Origin: Dipteronia dyeriana
Taxonomy: Eukaryota > Streptophyta > Magnoliopsida > Sapindales > Sapindaceae
Direction of reading: 5' to 3'
DNA length: 64,000 nucleotides
Assembly (NCBI GenBank): GCA_032871835.1
Contig: CM065297.1
Span: forward strand, 66,761,253-66,825,252
Shown here: in pieces, positions 11,970 to 24,325 of the stretch
How the letters are laid out: each line of letters begins with the position of its first letter
Numbering within the stretch: position 1 is the first letter of the stretch
Notes under the pieces: model-generated
Databases searched by the model: none
Told to the model about the DNA's origin: nothing
Seen by the model: only the letters and a program-made list of their open reading frames with translations
Made by a program: the position numbers and the translations under genes

Positions 11970-13817
11970 ATGATTAGTAGTTTGTTTTACAATTTTTTTT
12001 TGAATGACTCCAAGCCTTTGTGATGAACATATAGATTATACATATTTTTAAATGTTAATAGTCTGCAATAAGCTTGAAAATGTTAAATGTAATTGTTAAA
12101 ACTACAAACATGTATAACATATTGCTAGAAATCTATAAATAAGAGATTTTTTTTTTGCTTACCTTTACATATTCCCACAGTTTATCTGTAATATGTCGTG
12201 GGACATATCACCAATCATCATATATGATGGGAATTGTAGTTCGTGCTAAAATACCAAGACGGTAACCAGGTTAGTTTTCAGGTCCCCCACCATTACTCCC
12301 ATGTCATTCTATTGCACCACTGGCTTAATTCCCTCACTTCTGTTTTTTATAATCTAAGCTTTTGTTGTCAATCCTCTTGGTGCTCTAGCTAGTACTAATT
12401 GGTAAGTCATTCTCTTCTTGTTCCATGTCTACAACTGAAAAAAGATAAGAAAAAAAACATTAAAAATAGAGAAATAATTTAAAATATATGTACAATACAT
12501 AAAAAAAAATATTTAACTACCTTATATAGCAGTTTTTTATATACATATGAAATCAATAATAAAAATTGAAATTCGAATTAAAAAAAAAATACCATTTGAC
12601 ATGCAATAACAAATATCATTGAATCTTTCCATTGTCTAGCTTATGCTCTGTTATTCCTGCGATGTGTTATTATGAATCCAAAAACCTTCACAATCTGATC
12701 TCACATATGTTTTCTATTTCTTTGTATATGATGCATGTATACATAGAGAAACAAAAAACATATTCACAATATCAAGACAACCAACTCATTTCAAATAAAA
12801 TGATACATTTACGTAGAAATTAGATAAATTAAAATTAAGGTTCTCAAAATATTTGAATTTTGTGAGGTCTACCTTTCCAATACCTTAAGTTCTTTTTCCA
12901 GTCGAATATTTTGCTCAACCGCAATTGAAAAACCTTTAATATGCAAATAGAAAAGAAACGATGAATGAATTAGATTTTAAAAAATAGAAAATCAACATGA
13001 GAGTAAAATAGATTTTTGTTTGGCAAATACAATATATAAAGACAAATTAATATTATTAAAGAAAACTGTTTTTTATAAAAAAAGTTCTTGTACTCTGAAC
13101 CTGGTTTGAGCACTGTACTTTTTTTTATTCATAAAATTATTAGTGATTTCAAACAAAAAGTTTAACTAGTTAATTTAATAGATCAATGCTCATTATAAAA
13201 AAAATTGATTAGAATGTAAAACTGGAAAGAGTTGACAAAAAAAAAATCAAATACTGTAACAACTCAGAGCATTTAAAATTCCTCACCTATCAACAAATCT
13301 TCAAACCTGCCAGAGTCTGTATTCCTTCTTAATGACAACAACTGTAAAATCCAACTAAATTGAATCTAAAAACAAATAAATATTGAATCTTAATAATCTT
13401 TTTCTGTAAAATTTCTAAAACAGCAGGAGAGATAAATACCCTAAAATTTTGGAATTTTATGGATTTTAGTGTGCTAAAAAAAAAGTTAATGATTTTAGTG
13501 CACTTACCACAAACAACTTAAACTGTTATGCATATTTGAAAGAAGTTTGGTAGATTGGAGAAACAAAGGATCATAGAATTTTAAGCTATGAGAAATCTTA
13601 AGTTATGAGAAATCTTAAGTTAAGGAGAGGGAAACAGTTACACTGAAAGAAAGATTTTTTTTTTTTTTTTTGGTTTAGATACAGTGAAATTGTGATAGTG
13701 GGAACTTAATAAAAAGTGGGATTTTGTTTGGTGTTGAAAATAGGAAGTAAAAGGTCTTAAAAAAATTAGTGTAGATAAATAAAAATTTTGAAAAACAAAT
13801 TTGTTCATAGTTGTTAG
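11970..13817 (-). mobile_element. CACTA-derived fragment, copy 1
   Basis: Matches 34965-36812. The sequence is AT-rich with exon-like pieces on the minus strand. The piece at about 12170-12430 reads TTIPIIYDDW followed by a LWEYVKV-like end and a GT splice donor, resembling conserved parts of En/Spm (CACTA) proteins. Another at about 12880-12945 reads EQNIRLEKELKVLER before a GT. The terminal inverted repeat present in copy 2 is deleted here at 13817. Assignment depends on copy 2. Confidence 0.6.
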
Positions 13818-15853
13818 TGTCGAATTGAGTCCGGAAGATCTTTCAAACCAATCACGAACGTGCACCTAGGAGTGTGGGCTCCCTTTCTTTTAATTGTATA
13901 CCAGATGATGGAAACAAATAAAATCTTTTTCTTTGTTACTCACAATAATACTCGAAGAGAAAATCCAAGAACGTTTGGTCACTTGTGAATTATCAATCTA
14001 TTTGATTGAAACTCGCGTGAACCCGATTCGATTTTGTACACAAAACCCTTTTGATGTAAAGGATACTAGTGTACTATCGAAAACAAAAACGTTCCCCTTT
14101 TCTCTTCTCCTTGGCCGAATTCTACACACTATAATTGGACGAAGTTTTTTTTTAACTATAAAAGCAAAAAAAAAAAAAAAAAAAACTTCTTTTAAGTCTC
14201 CACCTATGCCTTGCCGAATTCTAGAGCATGGAATTTTTATTCTTGGCCGAAATATACAACCAATATTTATAGGTTCACAAATCCTCTCCTAAAGAGGATT
14301 TACGTGGTAGGCAAGAGTCCTATCCTTGACGGATTTACTTAGTGACCAAGAATCCTTTTCCAAAAAGAAACCTTTCCTACACCAAGACTCCTAATCCAAC
14401 TTAAATAGTGTATTTGTGACCATATTAAAGACTTCCTAATTTGACTAGATAAATAATTTCTTCTATTTATCTACTTATCAAATATAGTCTTTAATATTAG
14501 GAGACCTTCTCCTATTAGAAAAAAGATTTTGACTTTTAATTAATTAATCAATTAATTAACAAATTAATTAATTTTCATTTAATTAAATAATAAAATAAAA
14601 ACAATATAATTAAGCTAAAATATTTAGCCTTGCCACTCAAAACCTATACATGGGCCAAATATTGTTTTCCTATTTTATTAAATCCTTTGGACTTTTATAA
14701 AAAGTCCACATGTAAAATAGACTCATTCTTACTAAAAGAAACAAGTCCACATGCCTCAATACAATTCTAGATGGACCCCTAAATTGGTCCGGTAGAATAT
14801 ATCAAGTAATCTATGCAAGTTCGTATGGATTGGGGATCTTGGCAGGCTATCTAATTTAAGCTTCAATAGACATAACCTAATCACAATAAAAAAATGTTTC
14901 ACTTAATCTATTAATTTTAGTTCATTCCTCTAAAGAACTAAAATTGAACTCTTAAATAAAGATAGAATAAGTTAATATTTCTCATTTATACCCTAAACAA
15001 TCTTTATGGAGATAGTGTATCCTCGTGAAGAATAATAGTAGTCGCCAAGAGCTCATAGACCGCCTATAGCTCTCCAAGTTACCATATTTACTCATATGAC
15101 CACATTTTGAACTTTGATATTTTGATTTGTCCAGAAGCCATGTTTTAATAGACACTATTGCAAAATTAACGTTAAGATTTAATGTCAAATACCTCAAAAT
15201 ATTCATATGATGGTATTCTACTCCCATTTAATTAATAGAGCCATGATGTCCATACCTATAAATGAAGTCCTCTATCGATTAACAAATGAACACCACAAAA
15301 CTATCAAGGATAGACTATGTTATATAATCGTACTCATTGATAACTCAAATGATAACACTTTCAACCATAAGTCCATTTATCTCAAGATTGAGATAGACTC
15401 TCTGATTGTCTTCAAGTGAAAACTTTTATCCACCGATGGTTGTGGATAAATTAATTGAATGTGATCCTATTCAATGCACCTAGTGTTCTAGATTATTTTT
15501 CCTAAAGACAATACACTTTGATGAATTTAAACTCATCATAACACATTTGATCCCACTCAAATGCAAGCAAAAGAATCTATAACTTTAACAAGATAAAGGC
15601 GCACAACCTTTATCTTAAGTTGTGAATATTGTTCAAGACTAACTAAAGAATTGTGTCTACCTCATGCATATCAAGATGCATGAACAATTCTTCTTTTCTC
15701 ATAGTCTTTTGACCTTATGATTATTTACTTTTGACAATTATAATAACTAAACTATAAATGCTATAAGATTTGTTAAACTAGAAATCACTTTATTAATCGG
15801 AAACGATTATCAAAAACATTATTACATTCTTACTATTGAGCATAATCCTAACA
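13818..15853 (-). repeat. LTR B fragment, copy 1
   Basis: Matches 41568-43620, the LTR of element B, to within a few percent. The first roughly 154 bp of that LTR are missing. The right end (TAATCCTAACA) and its flank GTATCTACATG are identical in both copies, so this was copied together with its flank and is not an independent insertion. Confidence 0.88.
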
Positions 15854-16643
15854 GTATCTACATGTGTTAGGTTCATTTAATTGAAGATATTTTGGAATAA
15901 CACATTTGATTGAGTTCTTAGAGCTATTTTGACTTTAATTGAATATTGTGAGAAAAATATGCTCTAGTTTTTGTTAGAAACTTAATTGACGTTTTCACAT
16001 GATTCTAGCATGTTTTTGTGTATGTTACTAAAACATTGAATGTGTACTTAGTGAATATGCTTATGATTTGTTTTAGATTGATGAATGACTCTAGATAGTA
16101 AATGTGTTTTCTTGTGTTTTCACATGTTGTAGAATTATCATTCATGTATAGTAACTGGACTATATTTTGCTTTGTGAATATTCATGCATATGTCTAGTTC
16201 CCATAGGTTGCGTTGATCATCATATTCTGTGTCGAGTGCTTGTTTGTATTTTTTCATTCATTGATCACATTTAGGAAGTCACTAGAAAAGGCAAAAAGTC
16301 TTGGCTAAGACATGTGGTCCGGATAGCTAAGCAAGGAGGCTTGGTTAGGATATGAGGTCCGGATAATCAAGCAAGGAGAGACTTTCTAGAGGCAAGGGTG
16401 TCTCGGTTAGAAAGTAGAATTTTTATTGGTAGACACATGATATAAAGATGCATGGAGTCCATATATAGAGTGTGTCATTTATTGATTACTCATGGGGAAT
16501 TTCCAACTTCTTAATGGTATTGGTTAAAGTGGACTCCAATGGAGAGTGTGTGTCATTTGTTGATCACTTTTGAGGAATTTCCAATCTACCAATAGGGATT
16601 GGGTAGACGTTTTTTCCATAGATGTGTGTCATTTGTTAGTCAC
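15854..16643 (+). repeat. Sirevirus-like LTR E fragment, copy 1
   Basis: Matches 43621-44410. It starts TGTTAGGTTCATTTAATTG after an 11-bp flank. It includes repeated 'aagtcttggctaag' and 'ccggatagctaagcaagg' phrases that also occur in the S LTRs. It ends where the Tat LTR copy begins. Confidence 0.78.
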
Positions 16644-17537
16644 TGTTGACGTTGATTTCTGGATTGTATCAGAAAAGCCAACAAGAATTGGATTTTGGCT
16701 GTGATTTCAAAGAGAGAGAGGATGAGAAAGTAAACAAGATGAGTTTTTTACGTGGTAAAACTCTGATGAACGGAGAAACGTCCACGGGTGGTTGAATGAT
16801 CAATCGAGCCAAAATCCACTATGAATTTATAATGTTACAAGCTCTCGATCTCTGTTTATTCTCTCTGTATTTTGCTTTGATTGTTGTTTATATCTTTTTT
16901 TGGCGAGATTATGGGTCTATTTATATATTTATAGTGCCCTAATCTGCTTTGTACAAGTAATAGATCTTTGTATTTAATTACAATTATTTTCTTGTTTGAA
17001 GCTGATTGTCTTCTTTCCTGTTTCAGAGTCTTGTATTGAAATCGAATGGGATTCTAGTAATGTAGTCCAATTTGGACATGTTTCCTTATATAAGAACGTA
17101 GTCTTTTTATAAATAAATAAAGTTGTTGCTTGATTGAGAATCCTTCTAGCTCAGTATTATGTTCTCTTTAGGATTCTTTCCTGATGGATATCTGTGTATT
17201 TTAATGACCTAATCCGTATGAACTAAGCGCTAGGCTTTTTGTTCAGCTTTCTTCATTTTTATCCTGAGCAAGGATAATACCAGCTGGTCCCGAGTAACAT
17301 CATTTGAGCCTGAGTAGAAGCATCATTTAACCAGTCCCGAGTGTCGTTAACTGATCCCGAGTAGTATATAATGCTGACTGACCCTGAGTAGGTTTTATTC
17401 AACATCTGCTTACTCGGGTTTTCCTCTTCTTCGGCAATGTCTTGTAGGATATTTTCTTAATACCTATTCGGATATCCACCTGGCAATTTATCCTCTTTGT
17501 TGATGACGTGTTCATATGATAAAATTCACATATGACA
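16644..17537 (-). repeat. Tat element LTR, copy 1
   Basis: 894 bp, matching the 3' LTR of element C at 44411-45304. It starts TGTTGAC and ends ATATGACA. The minus strand carries a TATA-like stretch in the region 16915-16940, consistent with minus orientation. Confidence 0.9.
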
Positions 17538-18017
17538 ATACCCCCTTAAAATATTTTTACTGAACAAGGTTTATTCGGGCAAAAGTATTTTAATTAGTTT
17601 TCAATATCTTTGCAACACCCGAGTAAATATCTTGTCATAATGACGACTCTGCAAATTCGATTTGCCTCGTTAAGCAAGATCTTAAATGATGGTGACGTTT
17701 TGGAGTTCTGACTGTGAAAGCCAGTTCTCTCTCTAACAAGTGTCCCTTGCCTATTCGTTTTTCGATATCATTTATGAGAAATGACTCACGCGCTTCCCCG
17801 TGTACAGCCTATGTCATAAATCCTTATCATTGTTTTTTCCCGCCTTGAGATCTAAGGTTTCGTGCTTTTATTTATTTAAATTCTTCACTTGAGATAGTTG
17901 GTTCATTCTTAAAGATTTCTCAGCAGAAAAAATTTCTTCAACCCAGATTTCTTTACGCAGAAGGTCGTGACTTTCCATTGAAGATCTTGCATCAAACTTT
18001 ATTCGAGGTTAGTTTTA
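17538..18017. other. Tat 3' untranslated region and antisense-ORF leader, copy 1
   Basis: Matches 45305-45784. It starts with the minus-strand polypurine tract (read on plus as ATACCCCCTTAAAATATT) and leads to the ATG at 18018. No open frame. Confidence 0.7.
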
Positions 18018-20058
18018 ATGGAGCCATCTTCCCGTCATTGTCTTTTTAATGTCGCTCTTGATGCATTAGAACGTGGGGATTTTCAGTTAGTTTCTTGCAT
18101 TAGAAGATTACTGGGGGAAATCCCTACTGATGAACCTCTATTTTTAGAAGTTGATGTTTCTGGGCTTCACCCTGACGTCACTTTTAGCCTTGTATCCAGT
18201 TCTTCATCTAGTTATGATTCTGATATTTCTGACCACAAGGCACCTCTTTGAAGGATGGGAAAACATCAAAGCAGAAGTGAAGTCTGTAAGCACAACTCGG
18301 GCAATATATTGATTAGGGAGCAGACTGTCAACGAGAACGATATTGAAGAGGCATTCAGAACATCTTACTTTTCTTTCTCTGCTACTTGCCCGAGTGGGTT
18401 TGATACCGAGCAGAATGTAGTCGGGGCAGATGAGATAGAAAAGTATCATTCCAGATTCGATTTTCCCAATTCAGTCACTGTAATTCCAGCAGGTGATAGA
18501 GCTGTATGGAATCCTCCCCCGGGTATAGTGGCGATCTACGGATCCATGCTCTGCTACGACGTCACTCTTCCCTTTCTGCTATTCAATGCCTGGTTTTTGG
18601 CTGAAGCAGGGATTGCTCCGGCTCAGCTGGCCACGAATTGCTACAAAATTTTGATGTGCATGTGGAACATGTACTGCCGGATGAACTTATCACCGCCATC
18701 CCTGAATGAAATCAGGCAATTCTTTACACTGAGGCAATCGGGCAAGTCGGGGACCTACTTTCTCATGTCTAATTCACCATATTGCTGGGTCCCCAAGAGG
18801 ACAAAAGTGAGTCGGGAAGTTGATATCTCCGATGACTCTAAAAAGAGGGGTTTTATATGGGGATTTTTTACGTCCAACAAGTTTTTAAAGAATAGTTGGT
18901 TTTTCACCGGAAAGAGTCTCGGGCTTAAAGTTACTGTTTCAACTAGGGGTACTCGGACGGTGTTGAAGGTCCCCTATTTCATCTGTTCCCATGAGATTTG
19001 GAACAAGAAGAAAATCGAGTACAACGGTGCGGAGCTGACCAAACTTACTCGAGCTGCAGTTTGCACTTTGGAGAAGAGAAGCAAGACTTATCTTTTTGTT
19101 GAGTCAAAGATGATTGAGTTTGGCTTCTTCAAAACAATTTTGGGCTACCGTAGGCGATGTAAGCAATTTTTTTAACCTTTCCTTTTATTATATATTTTTT
19201 GTTCTGCATTCTGACGTGGTTCCTTTTTTTCTAAGTGTATGATACGGACGTCGTCTGTGATCTTCAGGCTCGCCAAGTAAAGTCAATTATTCAGGCGAGT
19301 CGGAAAGAAGCTTCTTGTCAAGGCAATGAAGGCATCGCCCCGCCTGAGTCCGATGAGGAGCCTGATGCGGTTAAAGAGCAAGTTCCCGAAGATGTTCCTG
19401 AGGACGTTTTTCAATCGACAGCTGGGGAAACTAGTGGTCCAAGTGGCCCGACCGATACTCAATTGCCTGGCGATGAGCAAGTGCAGAGTGAAGGTCTTGG
19501 TGAGGAGCCTGTCGAGCGGACTGACACCGGTGATGGAGGTAATACTCTGTGGGACAGGTACCCATAGGTCCCAAATTTTTTGAAGCCTTCCGGGATGATA
19601 CTCAGGAAGATCCCGCAGCTGATCTCGGTTTCCACCGTTCTCGGGGTGAGAAACGGAAGGTAATCAGCTCTCCAACTCGTCCTTTCAAGGTTCCTTAGGT
19701 GGTTTCTTTCATCGACTCCAGCGATAAAGATATCATGGCGAAGACTCACCCTAGTGCTAATTTTGGAAAGTCGGTGGATACGGAGGCTTCAGAGCCGAAC
19801 AGAGGTTCCCCTCCTCCTGAGGTTTAAGATCTAGGGGTCGAATCCTCAGGGTTCCCTTACATCCTTCATCCCAGGATATGCTGTGGGAGATGTCATCTGG
19901 TCGGGCTTTTATCAGGGATGACAGCTGAAGCTGTTTTCGGGACGGCTCCCTTGCTGAACGTCTTCATAACATTTTTGACGGTGCATCTTATGTAAGTTAT
20001 CTTTAACTTCCTTCAGTTGCTGTGTTTGACATATTTTTAATCGAACTCCTCTGTAGAT
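18018..20058 (+). pseudogene. Antisense ORF of Tat Gypsy element, copy 1
   Basis: Starts at ATG 18018 (MEPSSRHCLF). A TGA at 18249-18251 breaks it where element D reads through; the frame then stays open at 18255-19175 (306 residues), the longest version in the window. Residues resemble the plant 'putative gypsy type transposon' family (Transposase_28): NSVTVIPAGDRAVWNPPPG, then a conserved FLAEAGIAPAQLATN stretch. A GT-AG intron of about 80 bp follows (donor GTAAGC near 19159, acceptor before TGTATGATACGG), then an acidic exon. A stop falls near 19567. The copy ends just inside exon 3, where S pol resumes. The role in Tat elements is unknown. Confidence 0.75.
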
Positions 20059-20969
20059 GGTCTACAAGTTAATCTAATAAGCATCATTCACTTGTGTGAA
20101 ATTTTTAAAGAAGTTAGCTTTAACAAGGATGTGTGCACAATAATCGATAAAAAGGGCAAATCTATTTTGAAAGTCAAAAGGTCTTCGAACAATTGCTATT
20201 GTTTAGAGGTTGATCCACTAACATGTAATATGGCACATGAGTGCAACAAGCTTGAATTATGGCATGAAAGATTTGGCCACATGAATTATAAAGATTTAAA
20301 GAAGCTTGAGAATTATAACATTGTTAGAGGTCTTCCTAGTCTTGGTAAAAAGTTTGATGGGGTTTGTGAACCATGTCTATTATATAAACGAACCAAAGTG
20401 TCTCATAAAAAGAACACGAATTTCGCTACCAAGAAGCCCTTAGAACTTGTACATATGGACCTAATGGGACCAATCCAAACCGAAAGCATAAATGGTAAAA
20501 AATATATTTTTGTATGTGTTGATGATTTTTCTCGATTTGCTTGTGTATACTTTCTTAGAGACAAGACCGAAACTTTTGGTTACTTTAAGAAGTTTTGTAA
20601 TCAAGTTCAAAATGAAAAAGGTATTGGGATCAAGAAAATATGTTGCATTAGGAGTGATCATGGAAGTGAATTTGAAAATGCTAGATTTAGTGAGTTTTGT
20701 GATGATTATGGGATTTCACATGAGTTCTCGGCTCCTAGAACTCCTTAACAAAATGGTGTTATTAAGAGGAAGAACCGTGTCTTGCGAGAGATGGCTAGGG
20801 GTCATGCTCAATAGCAAGAAACTTCCTAGAAATCTTTAGGCCGAAGCGGTTAATACCTCATGCTATGTCACTAATAGAGTTTTTAGAAGGTCTGACACAA
20901 AACAAACCTTCTATGAACTTTGGAAGGGCAAGAAGCCCAATGTGAGTTACTTCCACATTTTTTGGGAGA
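20059..20969 (+). pseudogene. Element S: integrase, second copy
   Basis: Begins inside the protease-integrase junction at the equivalent of 6163. The zinc finger is better preserved than in copy one (LWHERFGH), but the CxxC tail reads CEPCLLYKR. The core has both Asp residues. The catalytic Glu is again Lys (QNGVIK), and a stop replaces Gln just before it (about 20748). The downstream TAG in the LPRNLxAEA motif and the frameshifts near 20800 and 20955 are shared with the first copy. Shared damage indicates duplication of an already broken gene. Confidence 0.86.
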
Positions 20970-22423
20970 GTGTGTTTTATTTTAAATGATAGAGATCACT
21001 TAGGAGAGTTTAATGCTAAAAGTGATATTGATCTCTTTCTTGGGTATGCTAATAATAGTCGTGCATATAGAGTGTTCAATTTGAAAACTAAGACTATTAT
21101 GGAGTCTATTAATGTGAAAATAGATGATCTTAGCATGCTTGATTTTTGTGATAATAACTGTGTCAATGAACCTAAAGAACATTTGTTGAATGACACTAAA
21201 GTAACTATTGATGTGACTAGTTATGAAGAAAGTGAGTCTAGTCATAATGATGATAATGGTAGTGTTGTTAGAGAAGAGAGTCAAGAGTCTGAAAATGGTT
21301 TGAATGATAACCAACAAGATGTTGAAAATTCTAATTCTAGACTTAGGAACAAGCATTACCAACAAGACATCATAGGTTATTTGGATGAAGGGGTTAGAGC
21401 TAGAAGGCAACTAGCCAACCAAATTTCATATGCTTGCTACACTTCTCAAATTGAGCCCAAAAATATTAATGAATCAATTATTGATAAATATTGGGTTAAT
21501 GCAAATCAAAAAGATCTAAATCAATATGAGAGGAATGAAGTATGGTCCTTAGTTTCTAGACCAAAAGATGTCAATGTGATTGGTACAAAATGGGTGTTTA
21601 GGAATAAGACCGATGAGTGTGGCAAGATAGTGAGAAATAAAGCAAGACTAGTGGCTCAAGGATACACTCAAGTTGAGGGTGTAGACTTTGATGAGACTTT
21701 TGCACCCGTTGCACGTCTTGAGTCCATTAGACTTTTGTTATCCGTTGCATGTCTTAAAAAATTCAAATTGTTTCAAATGGATGTCAAAAGTGCTTTTCTC
21801 AATGGATATCTTCAAGAAGAAGTGTATGTTGAACAACCTAAGGGTTTGTACACCCACACTCTCCTAACCATGTGTTTAAGTTGAAAAAGGCTTTTTATGG
21901 CCTTAAGCAAGCTCCTAGAGCTTGGTATGATAGGTTGACTCAATATCTTATTGACAACCAATATAGGAGAGGTAGTATTGATAGAACTTTATTTGTCAAG
22001 CATTATAACAATGACATTTTTGTTGTACAAATATATGTTAATGACATTGTGTTTGGGTCAACATGTAAAACCAAGGTTGCTGATTTTGTGAATGTTATGT
22101 CAAGAGAATTTGAAATTAGTATGGTAGGTGAACTCAATTACTTTCTTGAAATGCAAGTGAAACAATCTAGCAATGGTATCATGTTGTCTCAATCTAAATA
22201 TGCTAGAAATCTTGTTAAGAAATTTTTCCTTGAAAATGGAAAAGAATTTGAAACACCTATGAGTACTACTTTAAAACTTGACAAAGATGAAAAAGGAAAA
22301 AATGTTGATCAAAGTCTCTATAGGAGCATGATATGTAGCCTTCTCTACCTAACGCCTAGTAGGCCAAATATTTGTTTTAGTGTTGGTTTGTGTGTTAGGT
22401 TTCAAGAAAATCCAAAATAATCT
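20970..22423 (+). pseudogene. Element S: reverse transcriptase, second copy
   Basis: A 304-residue frame (20970-21884) covers the linker and N-terminal RT without the stops seen in copy one: [29 protein letters not shown] frameshift near 21850 leads to KKAFYGLKQAPRAWYDR in the 182-residue frame 21872-22420. The catalytic box reads IYVNDIVFG, with the second catalytic Asp changed to Asn, so RT would be inactive. The stop before SHLKAVKR is shared with copy one. Confidence 0.87.
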
Positions 22424-22978
22424 CACTTGAAAGCCGTTAAAAGAATCATTAGATATATAAAAGGAACATATAATCTTGGTTTATTCTTTTCATTTGATAC
22501 TAATGATATTCTTGTTGGCTATAGTGATGCGGTTTGGGCAAGAAACATTGATGATCGTAAAAGCACATCGGGCGGTTGCTTTTACTTGGGGAATAATTTG
22601 GTTGTTTGGCTAAGCAATAAGCAAAATTCAGCCTCCATTTCTTCATCCAAAGCCGAGTATATTGCGGCCGAAAGTGCTTGCACACAACTTCTATGGATGA
22701 AACAAATTCTCAAGGATTATGAGATTGATCAAGGTAAAATGACTCTCTATTGTGATAATATGAGTGCCATTAACATCTCTAAAAATCCGGTTCAACACTC
22801 ACACACAAAGCATATAGACATTAGGCATCATTTCATTAGAGAACTTGTTGAACATTTAATAGTAACTCTTGAACATATGCCTACTAAAAATCAACTTGCG
22901 GACTTGTTCACAAAGCCCTTGGACAAAGAGAGATTTTTATCTCTTAGAAGATCCATTGACATGATTTGTGTTGATTAA
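22424..22978 (+). pseudogene. Element S: RNase H, second copy
   Basis: A 183-residue open frame. Compared with copy one, GYSDADW has become GYSDAVW and SSSEAEY has become SSSKAEY, so an acidic residue and the catalytic Glu are lost. LYCDNMSA and the QLADLFTKPLD tail are kept. In 300 aligned bases I counted 11 differences from copy one. Confidence 0.88.
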
Positions 22979-24325
22979 TGCTTGTGTGTGGCTATGAGTG
23001 GCTTGATAAGAAAAACTATATTGTATATCTATTTCTTTGAGAGCTACTCATGTGGGAAGTAATGATCTTGACAAAATAGCTTTTATTGCTTCTAGATCAT
23101 GCACTTAAGTCTTTGTAAATCTTGTTTTAAAAAAAAGTGCACAAATGCTTCTCTTATATGTCTAAGTTTGAGTAACTGAATTTGAAAGCATGTAGATTAT
23201 GGATGCATCTTGAAGTTCATTGTCTAGTACATGATAAATGACCTATGGTTAGTATCCATTTTGATTCGGCATCTATATAGAACTCAACGAGTACCTTCAT
23301 GGAAAAGGTTACACACATTGGTTGTGAAGCCGCCCAATGTAGGAAAGGGCTACACCATTGTGATGAGTGAAATCCATCATGAAGAATATATGTTTATGTA
23401 AGAAAAATCAAAGAAGTGTTGAAAAAGAATCATTTAAAAAAAATCTTTGATATAAAGCCTAAAAAGAAATGGAGGAAGGCTTAAAATGGAGTATAGTTGA
23501 AAATTGTGATTGCTCAGGTTGAAAACAGAAATGGGATTACGAGCCACATGCACACACACGCTCATATGTTGAAATCTATTCTCTTTAAAGCAAAAATCTG
23601 GATGATAATCGGTTTGACCTTGATTGGAAAAGCTTTAGATGGATAGGTGTTGAAGTGGTTTGCATGTTAATATCACAATCACTCTTTTTTTATATGCTAG
23701 AAGCATTTTCACACACACATATTTTTGCTTAATGTGCTTGACTCTTTAGCAATGAGAGAATATTTTTGAGAAAATAATGAAAAATTATGATTCTCTTATT
23801 AATTTTGAAAAATAATGGTTTACTATCTTTTATCGATTGAAATGTGTGATTGTGTGAGTCCCTTGTGAACAAGTTTAATTGCTTTTTAATATGTGGAGCA
23901 TATGTTAAGGGGGAGCTTAGTTTGTTAAACTTAGTTCTCTATACGACTTGCTTGCTCACTATCTCATGATTTCATTATGCATCCCTTATAACCTTTTGTG
24001 TAATATGTTTTTGTTTATTCCTTGCCAAAAAGGGGGAGATAGTGTTTTCCTCGCCATTTTACTTACTTTGATATAAAGGGGAGACAATCCATTAAGGGGG
24101 AGAAATTTTGTCTTAAGGGGGAGAAAGAATTTGTGTTTGCATGACATAAGAAAAGATAAGGGAACTTTTGTTTTTGTTTTGTATATTATTTGTTTATCTC
24201 ACCTATCTTCTTTGTAGAACATCTCCTTGTAATGTGAGGATGTGAGAATGCAATCAACATTGATTATGAGTGATCATTGTACGGTGAGGTAGAGGTTTTG
24301 TCATAGAATAGCCAAAGGGGGAGAT
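22979..24325 (+). other. Element S: post-pol region with multiple polypurine tracts
   Basis: 22979-23983 matches the first post-pol copy; 23988-24325 is unique to this end. Polypurine motifs lie at about 23910 (TTAAGGGGGAGC), 24027-24040, 24075-24084, 24094-24105, 24115-24127 and the terminal AAAGGGGGAGAT at 24314-24325, which abuts the LTR. A cluster of near-identical polypurine tracts before the 3' LTR is a recognised Sirevirus signature. No env-like ORF is present here and no gene is visible. Confidence 0.85.

Larger units (their letters stand above)
10093..20058 (+). repeat. Segmental duplication, copy 1 (inside element S)
   Basis: Colinear with 33083-47828 but lacking 36813-41567. The two parts are 10093-13817 (with 33083-36812) and 13818-20058 (with 41568-47828). 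Sampled stretches differ by about 3-4%. The left edge shares CCTT with the adjoining S sequence, the internal deletion shares TAG (13815-13817), and the right edge shares TGTAGAT with S integrase. It carries pieces of five elements: Sirevirus env-like region, CACTA, LTR B, LTR E and Tat element C. Confidence 0.9.
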
